Shown here: positions 35,346 to 43,876 of the stretch, in pieces
Position numbering within the stretch: the stretch's first letter is position 1
Layout: every line of letters starts with the position of its first letter
NCBI RefSeq assembly: GCF_014649655.1
Contig: NZ_BMTL01000008.1
Span: 62,001 to 126,000 of the forward strand
Direction: 5' to 3'
Source: Streptomyces humidus
GTDB lineage: Bacteria > Actinomycetota > Actinomycetes > Streptomycetales > Streptomycetaceae
Length of the DNA stretch: 64,000 nucleotides
Notes under the pieces: model-generated
Seen by the model: the letters and a program-made list of their open reading frames with translations, nothing else
Told to the model about the DNA's origin: nothing
Databases searched by the model: none
Program-made: the position numbers and the translations under genes

Positions 35346-35681
35346 TCAGTGCCTGCCGTATCCCGCCTGCTCGGCCGCGATCCCCTCGAAGGCCTCGTCC
35401 TGGGCCCTCTCGACGTGCCTGCCGCTTCCGGCGGTGTTGTCGACGACGGAGACGATGGCCTGGGTCACCTGTTGTCCCGAGCTGAGGGTCTGCCGGTAGC
35501 TCTTCCTGATGTTCGGTCCCACCTGCTTGGCGTAGTCGTCGTCCTCGCCCGCCCAGCCGGTGAGCATCGGCTTGTAGTGCGCGAGGTCGTTGACCAGGGC
35601 GTTGGCGTGTTCCGCGATGTCCGCCAGGATCTGGGCGCCCCTGCGGGTCAGGTAAGGGTTGGCTTCGAATGAGCTCGCCAT
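35346..35681 (-). CDS. WXG100-like small helical protein
   Basis: The 111-residue protein looks like an ESX helical-hairpin protein: two amphipathic helices around GWAGEDDDYAKQ, where GWAGED stands in the place of the WxG turn. The ATG at 35681 has GGAGGA 7 bp upstream. It lies between the YbaB-like and EccA-like genes of the type VII locus. It is probably a secreted or chaperone partner; the altered turn makes it less certain than the two WXG100 proteins further along. Confidence 0.75.
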   Translation of the reverse strand: MASSFEANPYLTRRGAQILADIAEHANALVNDLAHYKPMLTGWAGEDDDYAKQVGPNIRKSYRQTLSSGQQVTQAIVSVVDNTAGSGRHVERAQDEAFEGIAAEQAGYGRH

Positions 35682-35843
35682 GGGGTTGTCCTCCGTCTTC
35701 CTCGGTCGTCGGGTGTCGGATCGTCGGGCCGTCCGGTCGTCGGTCGTCCCCGGGTCTCCGCGGCCGGAACCGGGGCGGTCCGGTCCGCCGCCGGGCCTGT
35801 CGTTCGGGCCCCGCTGCTGCGGGGTGGTCCGGGCGTCAGGCCC

Positions 35844-36284
35844 TCAGGGCGAGTCCTCCAGGATCTCGTCGCGCGGTGTGCCGCCCGTCTTCTTGCGCGC
35901 CGCCGACGCGTTCTCCTCGTCGGTGGAGCCGAACAGCCGGTCCCACTCGATCTCCGTTCCGGGGATTCCGGTGAGCTGCGGCAGGCCCTCCGAGATCGGC
36001 CGGTAGGTGTCGACGACCTGACGGGACATCCGGGCGCGCGCCTGCCCGATCGTCTCCACCAGGACAGCGGCGAGCTGGGCGGGCGGCATCGACCGGTACT
36101 TGCCGTCGTGGAACTTCACGGCCAGCAGATCGCCCTGGGCGCCGACGGTGACCTCGACCGAGCGGTCCTTGGACGTCACGGTGACGGACGCCCGGCGCAG
36201 TCTCTGTTCGGCGTCGGCTACCGCGGCCCTGGTGGACTCCAGGGCTTCCATGGCCTTGGCCAGGCGCTCCTCGACGGGTTCCAT
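35844..36284 (-). CDS. YbaB/EbfC-family nucleoid-associated-like protein
   Basis: The 146-residue protein matches the YbaB/EbfC fold: VTVTSKDRSVEVTVGAQGDLLAVKFHDGKYRSMPPAQLAAVL is the family core (key segments SVEVTVGAQGDL and KYRSMPPAQLA), framed by N- and C-terminal helices. A C-terminal acidic/basic extension of ~45 residues is added. Such genes are a recurrent part of actinobacterial ESX loci, where DNA binding is doubtful and a role in the secretion machinery or as a helical partner is often assumed. The start has GAGGAG upstream. Confidence 0.8.
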   Translation of the reverse strand: MEPVEERLAKAMEALESTRAAVADAEQRLRRASVTVTSKDRSVEVTVGAQGDLLAVKFHDGKYRSMPPAQLAAVLVETIGQARARMSRQVVDTYRPISEGLPQLTGIPGTEIEWDRLFGSTDEENASAARKKTGGTPRDEILEDSP

Positions 36285-36339
36285 CGGTCTCTCCTCGCGT
36301 GCTCGGGCTGTCGGTGGCTCGGGGGCCGGCTCGGCCGTG

Positions 36340-39000
36340 TCAGTCGTCGCGGCCCAGGACGGCCGGCGCGGCGGCCTCGTCGGTTCCCCAGACCTCCTCG
36401 TCCTCGGACAGCCAGGTGGTGCGCGTGCGGTCCTCGCTCTGCGTGGACTGGCCGCCCGGTCCCGCGCCGGCGCCCGGGGGTATGAACGGCATCCCGGAAC
36501 TGGTGGTCGCCCGCGCCGCGGCCTGTTCGGCGGTCGTGGCGGCCCTGGCCCCGGTGGCGCGCCCGGTGCCGTTGACCGCGGGATCGGTGTCCGCGTAGCC
36601 GGAGCGGACGCGGTCGGCCGCGGTCATCTCCCCGCTGAGACCGCCCATGCGGGAAGCGGCGGCGAGGGCCCCTGGATTGAGACCGGGCGTCCCCATGGGA
36701 CCGTCGCCGGCCATGACGCCGCCGAGGGCGCCGGAGAGCGAGGAGGTGTAGGGGACGTCGTCGTAGAGGAAGTCGCCGTCGTACGCCGAGCCGGCCGACG
36801 AGTTCGACAGGGACCCGGTGACGGAGCCCGCGCCGTTCAGGGCGTTGTCGAGAGCGCCGTTCAGGCCGGTGCCGGAGGTGGTCGTCGTCACCGGGAGGTT
36901 CGGGGACGGCGAGGCGGTGTCGATGCCGCCGGTGGCCGGCGCGTCCACGGTGTAGCCGCCGTTCGGGCTGAGCGTGGTGACCAGGCCGTCCGGGTACTTG
37001 GTGGTGATGCTTCCGTCGGCGTTGAGGGTGGTCTGGCTGCCGTCGGGGTTGGTGACGGTCTGTCCCGGCTTCAGGTCCAGGTGGTTGAGGTCGCCGTTGG
37101 CGCTCTGGACGGTGTAGGACCCGTCGGGGTCGAGGGTGATCTCGCTGCCGTCCGGATACGTGGTGCTGACGGATCCGTCCGCGTTCTGCACGGCCGTACT
37201 GCCGTCGGCGTTGACCAGGGTGCTGCGGCCGTCCGGATCGACGGTGAGGGTGCTGCCGTCCGGGTACTTCGTGACCTCGGTGCCGTCCGGCCGGGTGGTC
37301 GTCGTGCTGCCGTCGGCGTTGCTGACGGTGATGCTGCCGTCGGCGTTGACGGCCGTGTTGCCCGATCCCGACGAACCGATGCTGTTGAGGGCGTTGTTGA
37401 GGAGGGACGTGTAGGCGGGTGACACGCCGAGCCCGGTGTCGCCGCCCGCTCCGCCGCCGGCTCCGTCGCCCGTCAGGCCGTCCGCGCCGATGCCCGCGTT
37501 GAGGTCGCCGCCGACGCCGATGCCGTCGAGCCCGCCGTTGAGGCCGCTGTTGCCCGAACTCCCGCCGCCGAGCAGGTCGTTCAGGGCGTCGTTGGCGGAC
37601 GAGCCCATGCCTTCGGGCCCGTTGCCGGTGGCGCCGGCCAGGTCGTTGAGGGCGTTGTTGATGGAACCGCCCTGCTGGTTGAACAGGTTCGCCAGCGTGT
37701 TGGGGTCGAAGGTCGGGTTGCCGTGCTGGTCGGTGCCGGTGTTGCCCGTGGTGGTGAGCGTGGCGGGAGGGGCTTCCTCGAATCCGTAGGCGGGGTCCCA
37801 GTCGGTGTTCATCAGCTGGGACCAGGTGGCGCTCAGGGTCGTCCGCGCGGTGTCGGCGACCGGGTCCAGGTGGGCGGTGATGCCCGCGGTCCAGCGGGCC
37901 ACGCCCTCCTGGGCGACCTTCGCCCAGTTGGCCGGGTCGGTGAGGTTGCCGTATGCCGGAACGTTCTCCTTGAACCCCGCCTCGAGGTCGTAGACGTACT
38001 CCGTGCCGCCGTTCTGGCCGCCGTAGACGTTGGTGCGGGTGATCACTTTTCCGGCGTTGTTCTGGTCCAGCCAGTGCTTGAGCTCGGTGAGGACGTCGCG
38101 CATCACGTCCTCCGGGTTCCAGTGCCCCGCGGGCGTGTTGGCGGAGCCGTCCGGGGTCTTTCCGGTGACGTTGCCGAACTGGTCGCCGTGCCACTTGTCC
38201 CAGGCGTCCTTGAGCGTCTTGACGGCCGTGCTCAGGGCCTGCTCGGCCAGGATCAGGCCGTTCCCCTGGAAGGTCTTGCTGACGTAGCCGTCCACCTTGC
38301 TCGCGCTCTGGGTGCTGAAGCCCCTGGGCGCCAACTGCTCCTCGTAGTGCTTGTACTGCTTGCGCAGGGTGTCGAGGAGGTTGAGGAAGACACCGGCGGC
38401 GTTGCCCTGCCAGGCCGCGTTGTCGCGTCCCATCGAGTTGACCCAGCCGTCGAGGCGGGTCTGGTGCTCCTCGAAGAAGAGCTTGGCGCGGTCGAGCGAC
38501 CTGGCGCGGTGGGAGAAGGTGCCCAGATCGACGGAGTCGGTCTCCGCGACGCTCAGGCCGTCGAAGGAGAAGCCGCCGGTCTTCCAGGGAGACGCCTGGA
38601 GCTGGCCGAGGGCGGATCCGACGCCGTTGGCGTACTTGTGGAAGTTGGTCCCGGTCGTCCCGCTGCCCGACTGCCAGGCGTAACTGATGTTCGCGATGTA
38701 GAGGTGCAGGGCCTTCGCGTTCTTCATCGGGCCCGCGTCACCGGTGCCGGCGAAGAACAGCACGTAGTTCCCGCCCCGCGCGGCCAGTCGCTGGGCCACC
38801 GCCGTCGCGTCGGTCTTTCCGGCGTTGGAGATCGTCACCTTCAGCCAGGGCATCTCGGCGGCGGCGTCGGCGCTGCCGCCGTTGCTGTTGGCACTGCCCT
38901 TGAGGTCACTGGTGACGGACTCCCTGGCGGGGACCTTCCAGCCGGTCATCAGGTAGACCGTCTGCTCCCATTTGCCGGGTGTGGCGGCTGTGTCTGGCAT
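36340..39000 (-). CDS. AAWKG family protein with PDGS repeats
   Basis: The 886-residue protein has the hallmark of the Streptomyces AAWKG family (here NAAWQGNAAGVFLNLLD, about residue 195) inside a long helical region that resembles ESX substrates. Residues ~560-690 consist of about ten beta-type repeats built on YPDGS/NADGS (TTYPDGSEITLDPDGSYTV region). Low-complexity Gly/Ser/Asn stretches surround them. There is no signal peptide, as expected for type VII export. The start ATG at 39000 has no good RBS. It may be a large secreted effector or surface protein of this system; no enzymatic motif is visible. Confidence 0.82.
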   Translation of the reverse strand: MPDTAATPGKWEQTVYLMTGWKVPARESVTSDLKGSANSNGGSADAAAEMPWLKVTISNAGKTDATAVAQRLAARGGNYVLFFAGTGDAGPMKNAKALHLYIANISYAWQSGSGTTGTNFHKYANGVGSALGQLQASPWKTGGFSFDGLSVAETDSVDLGTFSHRARSLDRAKLFFEEHQTRLDGWVNSMGRDNAAWQGNAAGVFLNLLDTLRKQYKHYEEQLAPRGFSTQSASKVDGYVSKTFQGNGLILAEQALSTAVKTLKDAWDKWHGDQFGNVTGKTPDGSANTPAGHWNPEDVMRDVLTELKHWLDQNNAGKVITRTNVYGGQNGGTEYVYDLEAGFKENVPAYGNLTDPANWAKVAQEGVARWTAGITAHLDPVADTARTTLSATWSQLMNTDWDPAYGFEEAPPATLTTTGNTGTDQHGNPTFDPNTLANLFNQQGGSINNALNDLAGATGNGPEGMGSSANDALNDLLGGGSSGNSGLNGGLDGIGVGGDLNAGIGADGLTGDGAGGGAGGDTGLGVSPAYTSLLNNALNSIGSSGSGNTAVNADGSITVSNADGSTTTTRPDGTEVTKYPDGSTLTVDPDGRSTLVNADGSTAVQNADGSVSTTYPDGSEITLDPDGSYTVQSANGDLNHLDLKPGQTVTNPDGSQTTLNADGSITTKYPDGLVTTLSPNGGYTVDAPATGGIDTASPSPNLPVTTTTSGTGLNGALDNALNGAGSVTGSLSNSSAGSAYDGDFLYDDVPYTSSLSGALGGVMAGDGPMGTPGLNPGALAAASRMGGLSGEMTAADRVRSGYADTDPAVNGTGRATGARAATTAEQAAARATTSSGMPFIPPGAGAGPGGQSTQSEDRTRTTWLSEDEEVWGTDEAAAPAVLGRDD

Positions 39001-39030
39001 GGTGGTCGGGGCTCCGGTGGGTGCGGGGGA

Positions 39031-39465
39031 TCAGGAGGTGACGGCTCTGCCGCCGATGTCCCGGCCGACGTCGGCCATGGACGAGATGAACCGGTCCGCG
39101 CTCACGGCCTGGAGCGACGAGCCAGAGGTGTTGAGCAGGGTGGTCACGGTGTCCCTGAGGTCACGGTCCATGTCCTGGAACAGCTTCTTCTGCTTGACGA
39201 AGACCCGGTCGATGTTCTTGGCCAGCGCCACCAGGTTGGTGCGCAGGGCATCACCGTGCACCGTGCCGGCGGTACCCATGGGACCGAGGGCGAGCTGCTG
39301 GTCGGGGGTGGCGCTGAGCGCGGAGTGAATGGTGAACAGCGACTGGACCGGCGGCGTGTCGGCCGTGTCGTTGCGGATCTTCGTGAGGTCGCCGGTGAAC
39401 GCCGTCAGTTCGTGGTCGGCGAACGAGGTCAGCTGGCCGGCGTCGAGGTGCGTGAGATCTGCCAT
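39031..39465 (-). CDS. Type VII secretion-associated hypothetical protein
   Basis: The 144-residue helical protein (MADLTHLDAGQLTSFADHEL ... DVGRDIGGRAVTS) lies between the AAWKG gene and the WXG100 gene. It has a coiled-coil-like stretch (VALAKNIDRVFVKQKKLFQDMDRDL region) and no signal peptide. GGGAG stands upstream of the ATG. Position and size suggest a chaperone or partner of the AAWKG protein, but it belongs to no family I can name. Confidence 0.7.
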   Translation of the reverse strand: MADLTHLDAGQLTSFADHELTAFTGDLTKIRNDTADTPPVQSLFTIHSALSATPDQQLALGPMGTAGTVHGDALRTNLVALAKNIDRVFVKQKKLFQDMDRDLRDTVTTLLNTSGSSLQAVSADRFISSMADVGRDIGGRAVTS

Positions 39466-39477
39466 GCTTCGTCTCCC

Positions 39478-39540
39478 TTCCTGGTCTCTCGGGTCTTTCT
39501 CGTCTCGCTGGTCTGTCTGGTCTGTCTGGTCTCGCTGAAT
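39478..39540. repeat. Simple repeat (TGGTCTGTC)n in a type VII spacer
   Basis: The gap between the WXG100 gene and the next gene contains consecutive TGGTCTGTC-like units (39510-39535) in a longer CTCG/TCTG-rich stretch. Similar simple repeats occur in other spacers of this locus. Confidence 0.6.
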
Positions 39541-39643
39541 TCCTGGCCCGGTCGCCCACAGCCGGGGGCCGGGCAGGACGGGGCCCGGACCGCACCGCCG
39601 ACGGCCGTGGGCGACACGGCGGCGGTGCGGCCGGGCCCCCGGG

Positions 39644-39949
39644 TCACGAGAGCTCGCTCCACATCTGCGTGAGGCTGTTCTCGGTCTGCCGGTAGTTGTT
39701 GGAGACCTCGCCGAGCAGGGTGGCGTGGGACGTCAGCAACTGCTCCATGGCGATGACCGCGTTGTTCCAGTCGTTCTGGGCGGTGGAGTAGGCCTGGGCG
39801 TCGCTGCCCTGCCAGGTGGTCTTGAGCTCGTTCAGCTCGGCTTCCAGGTTGTCCAGCGTGGTCTCGATGGCCCGGGTCTGCTGGATCAGGTCCTCCACGC
39901 CCTGGTCGACGTGGTTGTACTCGACGTGAATGACACCGTCGGCAGGCAT
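39644..39949 (-). CDS. esxA: WXG100 family (ESAT-6-like) protein
   Basis: The 101-residue protein is a canonical WXG100 helical hairpin: the turn is TTWQGSDAQAY, and the C-terminal helix ends NSLTQMWSELS. These proteins form heterodimers and are exported by the ESX machinery. The partner is the protein encoded just upstream (39982-40326). The start has GAGGAG 6 bp before the ATG. The assignment as EsxA rather than EsxB is only by gene order and by the WxG motif. Confidence 0.88.
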   Translation of the reverse strand: MPADGVIHVEYNHVDQGVEDLIQQTRAIETTLDNLEAELNELKTTWQGSDAQAYSTAQNDWNNAVIAMEQLLTSHATLLGEVSNNYRQTENSLTQMWSELS

Positions 39950-39981
39950 GGCAACTCCTCGTGTCGTGGATCGTGTCCGGG

Positions 39982-40326
39982 TCAGCCGATGAGCTGGGTG
40001 AAGGCGGAGTCCGCCGCGCCCTGCGAGGAACGCAGCATGTCGGTGTTCGCCGTCTGGGTGGACGTGTGCTGCTGCAGGGTCACGTTGAGGTGGTTGATCA
40101 GGCCCTGCAGCTTGTTGAGGATGAGCTGCGCGTGCTGGTCCCACTGCTGGAGCAGCCGCTGGAACTCGGCGCCGTCCTCGGACGCCGCGCTGTAACTGGT
40201 GGCCAGGGCGCCCGCGGTGGTGTCCACGTCGGTCTTGCACCGCTGGATGGCCGAGTGGGCGGTGTTGAGCGCGTTGACGCCGAGGAGCGTCGACGACCTC
40301 GATGACTGCTGGAGCGGTGTGCTCAC
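39982..40326 (-). CDS. esxB: WXG100 family protein, EsxB-like
   Basis: The 114-residue helical protein has a degenerate hairpin turn (LLQQWDQHAQ), with flanking helices LNTAHSAIQRCKTDVDT and NKLQGLINHLNVTL. It is the expected heterodimer partner of the WXG100 protein at 39644. The ATG at 40324-40326 overlaps the eccB stop (ATGA), so it is translationally coupled to the secretion machinery gene. No C-terminal YxxxD/E export signal is obvious in either. Confidence 0.82.
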   Translation of the reverse strand: MSTPLQQSSRSSTLLGVNALNTAHSAIQRCKTDVDTTAGALATSYSAASEDGAEFQRLLQQWDQHAQLILNKLQGLINHLNVTLQQHTSTQTANTDMLRSSQGAADSAFTQLIG

Positions 40327-41957
40327 GGAATGCCTCGTTCCCTTGGGAGTTGTCGGATGCTGACGGTGTGGATGGCGTGCGGGCTGTTCGGCGGGCTCGG
40401 CGGCCGGGGAGGGTCAGTGCTCCTCGAGGGCCGCGGCGCCGGCCGGTTTCCCCGGCTTCCCCGGCTTCCCCGAGGTCCCCTGCCCTGCCCTGCCGTGCCG
40501 TCCGAGCAGCCGCCGGGCGGTGTGGTGCGCACGGCTGTGGCGCCGGAGGCGGCGCCGGGATCCAGGTCGGGGCCGGTCGGGAGCATCCGCAGCAGGGGGG
40601 CGGGCAGGGCCGACGGCTCCGTCCCCCCGTAGCCGAGGGCCGCGACGGCGCCGCCGGACGGCACGCGGTACTTCACTCCCGCGTCCGTCACCAGGTACGT
40701 GGTGTCCCCCAGCACCGCTCCGCCGGCGCCGAGGGCGCGCACCACCGCTCCGGCTCCCGGCCGCACGGCGATGGCGTCAACGGGGGCGCAGGCGGCCTGC
40801 ACCCCGTCGGGAGCGACGGCGGGCGAGGCGTGCAGGGCGGAGACGACGGCGACGCTCGTCACCGGGCCGCGCCGGGCCGGCCGCACGCTCACGCACAGGT
40901 CCTCCCCCTGTGCGGGCTCCACCAGCCGGGGCGGACCGGAGGGCCACAGCGAGGCGTCGGCATCCTCGCCCGCGGCGGGCGCGAGGTGGGCGTCGAGCGT
41001 GTCGGTGGCCAGTGCCTCCGGCTGGGGCGGCTTGCCGCCGTAACCGTCCTCGCGGGTGCGGGGGTCGCCCAGCACGAGCGCCGCCCGGGTGGCGTCGAGA
41101 GGGCGCAGGCCCTCCCGGGTCAGCAGGTAGTACCGCCGCGGACCGTCGGGGACCTGCACGGTGAACACCTGGCCGACGCGCGTGGCACGGCCGTCCAGCG
41201 TGGGGCCCGCCGTACCGCGTCCGGGCACGTCGACGGGGGCCAGCTCGGGGCCCAGAGGGAGCCCGTTGAGGAACTCGGCCGAGACCTCGCGGGCCTTCGT
41301 GTCGCCGTAACCGAGGGCGCGTTCGGCGCCGTGCCCGGTGTCGAGCGGCAGACGGCGGCCGTGCCAGACGAGGAACCGCTCGGCGCCGGCGGAGACCAGC
41401 AGGGCCTGGCCGGAGGTCAGTCCGTCCCCTGCCGGCGGCTCGGAGCCGACGACCAGCGCGGTGGTGACCGACTCCTTGCCGCCCTTGGGCGCGTACAGGC
41501 CGGAACACACCAGCCAGGGACCCGAGTTGACGTCCGAGGCGAGGGGCAGGTCGTCCGGGGCGCCGGGGATGCCGACCGGGACTCCGCGCGGCGTGCCGTC
41601 GAGGGAGGCGGCGGACACCATCCGGGTGGCGAGGTCGGAACCGCCGATCAGGCGGGCCGAGGCGTAGTTGCGGATGGGGTGCAGGACGCCGTCCTGGTAG
41701 ATGTACCGGGTCCCGGTGTCCTTGCGGACGATCACGGCGTCGGCGCTCTTCCAGGAATCGTCGCCGCCGGGCGAGAGCACCCCGAACAGGACGCAGCCCG
41801 CCGTGCCCAGCGCCCCCAGCAACAGCCCCCAGGCGGCGCCGCGGCTGGTGCGGCCCATCGGGCTCTCCGCCGCGTCCGGGTCGGTGAGCAGCATGCCGGA
41901 GGTGAGACGGCTCATCATGAAGACGTGCGCCTCGACCTGGTCGCGTTTGGACTGCAC
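40323..41957 (-). CDS. eccB: Type VII secretion protein EccB
   Basis: The 544-residue protein is EccB, a single-pass component of the ESX membrane complex. The N-terminus SKRDQVEAHVFMMSRLTSGML is highly typical, followed by the one membrane segment (GAAWGLLLGALGTAGCVLFG, ~41-60) and the large extracytoplasmic domain (DGVLHPIRNYASARLIGG, then repeats such as YYLLTREGLRPLD). The start is a GTG with GGGAGGGG upstream. The last ~60 residues are an unusual Arg/Pro/Gly-rich tail (RGSRGSRGNRPAPRPSRS) not seen in typical EccB. The stop overlaps esxB. Confidence 0.92.
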   Translation of the reverse strand: MQSKRDQVEAHVFMMSRLTSGMLLTDPDAAESPMGRTSRGAAWGLLLGALGTAGCVLFGVLSPGGDDSWKSADAVIVRKDTGTRYIYQDGVLHPIRNYASARLIGGSDLATRMVSAASLDGTPRGVPVGIPGAPDDLPLASDVNSGPWLVCSGLYAPKGGKESVTTALVVGSEPPAGDGLTSGQALLVSAGAERFLVWHGRRLPLDTGHGAERALGYGDTKAREVSAEFLNGLPLGPELAPVDVPGRGTAGPTLDGRATRVGQVFTVQVPDGPRRYYLLTREGLRPLDATRAALVLGDPRTREDGYGGKPPQPEALATDTLDAHLAPAAGEDADASLWPSGPPRLVEPAQGEDLCVSVRPARRGPVTSVAVVSALHASPAVAPDGVQAACAPVDAIAVRPGAGAVVRALGAGGAVLGDTTYLVTDAGVKYRVPSGGAVAALGYGGTEPSALPAPLLRMLPTGPDLDPGAASGATAVRTTPPGGCSDGTAGQGRGPRGSRGSRGNRPAPRPSRSTDPPRPPSPPNSPHAIHTVSIRQLPRERGIP

Positions 41958-41983
41958 CGGCCCCTCCCTTCCTTCTCGTCTGT

Positions 41984-42024
41984 GGTTCTGTCGTTCGTGG
42001 CGCTGTCGTTCGTGGCGCTGTCGT
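41984..42024. repeat. 16-bp repeat CTGTCGTTCGTGGCG in the eccB-eccD spacer
   Basis: CTGTCGTTCGTGGCG occurs twice in a row, then a third partial CTGTCG copy follows (41987-42024). It lies in the 106-bp gap between the eccD stop and the eccB start. Confidence 0.6.
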
Positions 42025-42063
42025 CATCGCTCGGCGCGGTACGGCGCCCCGGTCCTTCGCAGA

Positions 42064-43464
42064 TCAGCCGAGGACGCCGCGCATCCGGCCGTAGACGCCG
42101 AGCACCCACAGCACCAGCGGCAGCAGGGCGATCGCCGCCGCCGAGTGCAGCAGCTCCGCGGCCCTCCCCCAGTGCGGCACGAGGCGGCGGCCCGGCAGGG
42201 CCCAGCACAGGACGGCGAGAGCGGCCGCCAGGCCGGACAGCAGCACGACGAGCAGCAGTCGCTTGCCGGCGCCGGAGCCCGCGGCGAGGGACACGACCAG
42301 AACGGCCGCGCCCCACAGGCCGGGCAGCAGCACCGCCACACGCTGGAGGGCGTTGCCGATGCCCCGGCTGTGCAGGGTGAGGAGCAGGGCGAGGACGGCG
42401 GTGGTGACGCGGGCGGGGGTGTCGTGCTCCCGGCCCAGCGCGGTGAGAGCGCCGGCGCAGATCACGCCCACCGCCCCGTACAGCGCGGTCATCCAGCCCT
42501 CGGCCCGGACCGTGCGGGTGACGAGGCGCTCGCCGGGTTCGGGGTCGATCCCCTGCTGGAGTTCCTCCGCGTTGGTGGGCAGGGGCGGCATCCGCAGGCC
42601 CGCCAGCCAGAAGGAGACTCCGGGCACGGCGGCGCCGAGCAGGGTCGCGACGACCGCGACGAGAGCGGCGGCGTGCGGGGCCGGCAGGTCGGCGAGGGCC
42701 ATGAGGAGTCCGGCCAGCCATGCGGCGACCGCCACCACGGCGGAGGCCAGGAAGAAGCGGGCGGGCCCGGAGATGACGATCAGGGCGAGCCCGGCTCCGG
42801 CCGCCGACGCGGCCGCCGCGGACAGCAGTCGGCTGCCGGTCGCGGCGGCTCCCGAGCCGTCCTGCGCGCCCAGCACGGGCAGCAGCCAGCCGGCGGCGCC
42901 CAGGCACGGGCCGGCCATCACGGCGAGCGCGGTGGCGGTGCCGTTGTCGGCCATGGCACGGCTGGCGGCGGCCGCGCCGGCGAGCAGGAGCAGGCCGACC
43001 GTCGCGGCCGCCGCCGCCCGCAGGGCGACCGGGGCGCCGGGCAGCACCAGGATGACCAGGGCGGCGGCCACGGAGCACACCAGCAGGGTGCGCAGCAGCC
43101 AGCGGGTCGCGTCCTGGGACCACTGGTGAGGGCGCTCGCGCAAGGTCCCCGCCATGCCGTCGACCAGGTCGTCGAAGTGCGCCTCGGGCAGCGTCTCGAC
43201 CCGCGGCCGCAGATAGAGGGTGTCGCCGTCGCGCAGGCCCAGTGCCTGGGCGGTGGACTCCAGGTCCAGCGGCGCGCCGCCGAGCCGCTGGAGCACCCAG
43301 CCGCCGTGTTCGAGTCCGGACTCCTCCAGCTCGTCGCCGGCGTATCCGATGACGACGGGCAGCAGGTCGGCGATCGGGACGTCCGACGGCACGGCGAGAT
43401 CCACGGACCGCCCGGACGTCCGTATGTTCATGCGGCAGAGGCCGGCCGTCGCGTTGTCGCTCAC
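42064..43464 (-). CDS. eccD: Type VII secretion integral membrane protein EccD
   Basis: The 466-residue protein has a ubiquitin-like N-terminal domain (MNIRTSGRSVDLAVPSDVPI, YLRPRVETLPEAHFDDLVDG) and about eleven membrane segments, the architecture of EccD, which lines the export channel. The GTG start at 43464 has GGCAGGAGC upstream. The frame stays open another 60 codons upstream, but that part is Arg/Pro-rich with no family similarity. It is the first gene of the minus-strand run eccD, eccB, esxB, esxA. In Streptomyces the locus lacks eccE, which is also not visible here. Confidence 0.92.
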   Translation of the reverse strand: MSDNATAGLCRMNIRTSGRSVDLAVPSDVPIADLLPVVIGYAGDELEESGLEHGGWVLQRLGGAPLDLESTAQALGLRDGDTLYLRPRVETLPEAHFDDLVDGMAGTLRERPHQWSQDATRWLLRTLLVCSVAAALVILVLPGAPVALRAAAAATVGLLLLAGAAAASRAMADNGTATALAVMAGPCLGAAGWLLPVLGAQDGSGAAATGSRLLSAAAASAAGAGLALIVISGPARFFLASAVVAVAAWLAGLLMALADLPAPHAAALVAVVATLLGAAVPGVSFWLAGLRMPPLPTNAEELQQGIDPEPGERLVTRTVRAEGWMTALYGAVGVICAGALTALGREHDTPARVTTAVLALLLTLHSRGIGNALQRVAVLLPGLWGAAVLVVSLAAGSGAGKRLLLVVLLSGLAAALAVLCWALPGRRLVPHWGRAAELLHSAAAIALLPLVLWVLGVYGRMRGVLG

Positions 43465-43876
43465 GCTCCTGCCTTTCTTCTTCGAGGCCCGCGAGAAGGC
43501 GGGCCGGGGTTTCGCGGGAACGGGATGCGTCGCGGTCCGGCCCGGGGCCGGACGCGGATCGCCCGCCCCGGGCGTACCGGGGTGTCCGGAAGCGGGCGGC
43601 GTCGCCCGGGGATGCGGGGGACGCCTGAACGGGCAGGGGCCGAAGAGCAACGCCGTGTCCTGGTCGCCGCCAGATCGTAGGCAGGCCTGTGTGAGGGAAA
43701 ACTGACCGCAGGCACAGGAACAGGCACAGGCACAGGTGGCTTTGTGGGTGGGAGCGGGTTCTGGCTCAGCTTCTGTGACGCGGCCACGCTGAGTGACGGC
43801 TCGTCGTCTCCAGGCGGTACGGCAAGTCGCTACGCAAACGGGTACTACTCGCGTGAGCCAGCCGGCTGAGTTCCGG
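43465..43876. other. Intergenic region upstream of eccD
   Basis: These 412 bp separate the eccD start from the DUF6368 gene's 3' end. A CAGGCACAGG repeat lies at 43710-43738, repeated about three times. No ORF with coding character was found. The T7SS operon promoter should be here; I could not define it. Confidence 0.4.
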
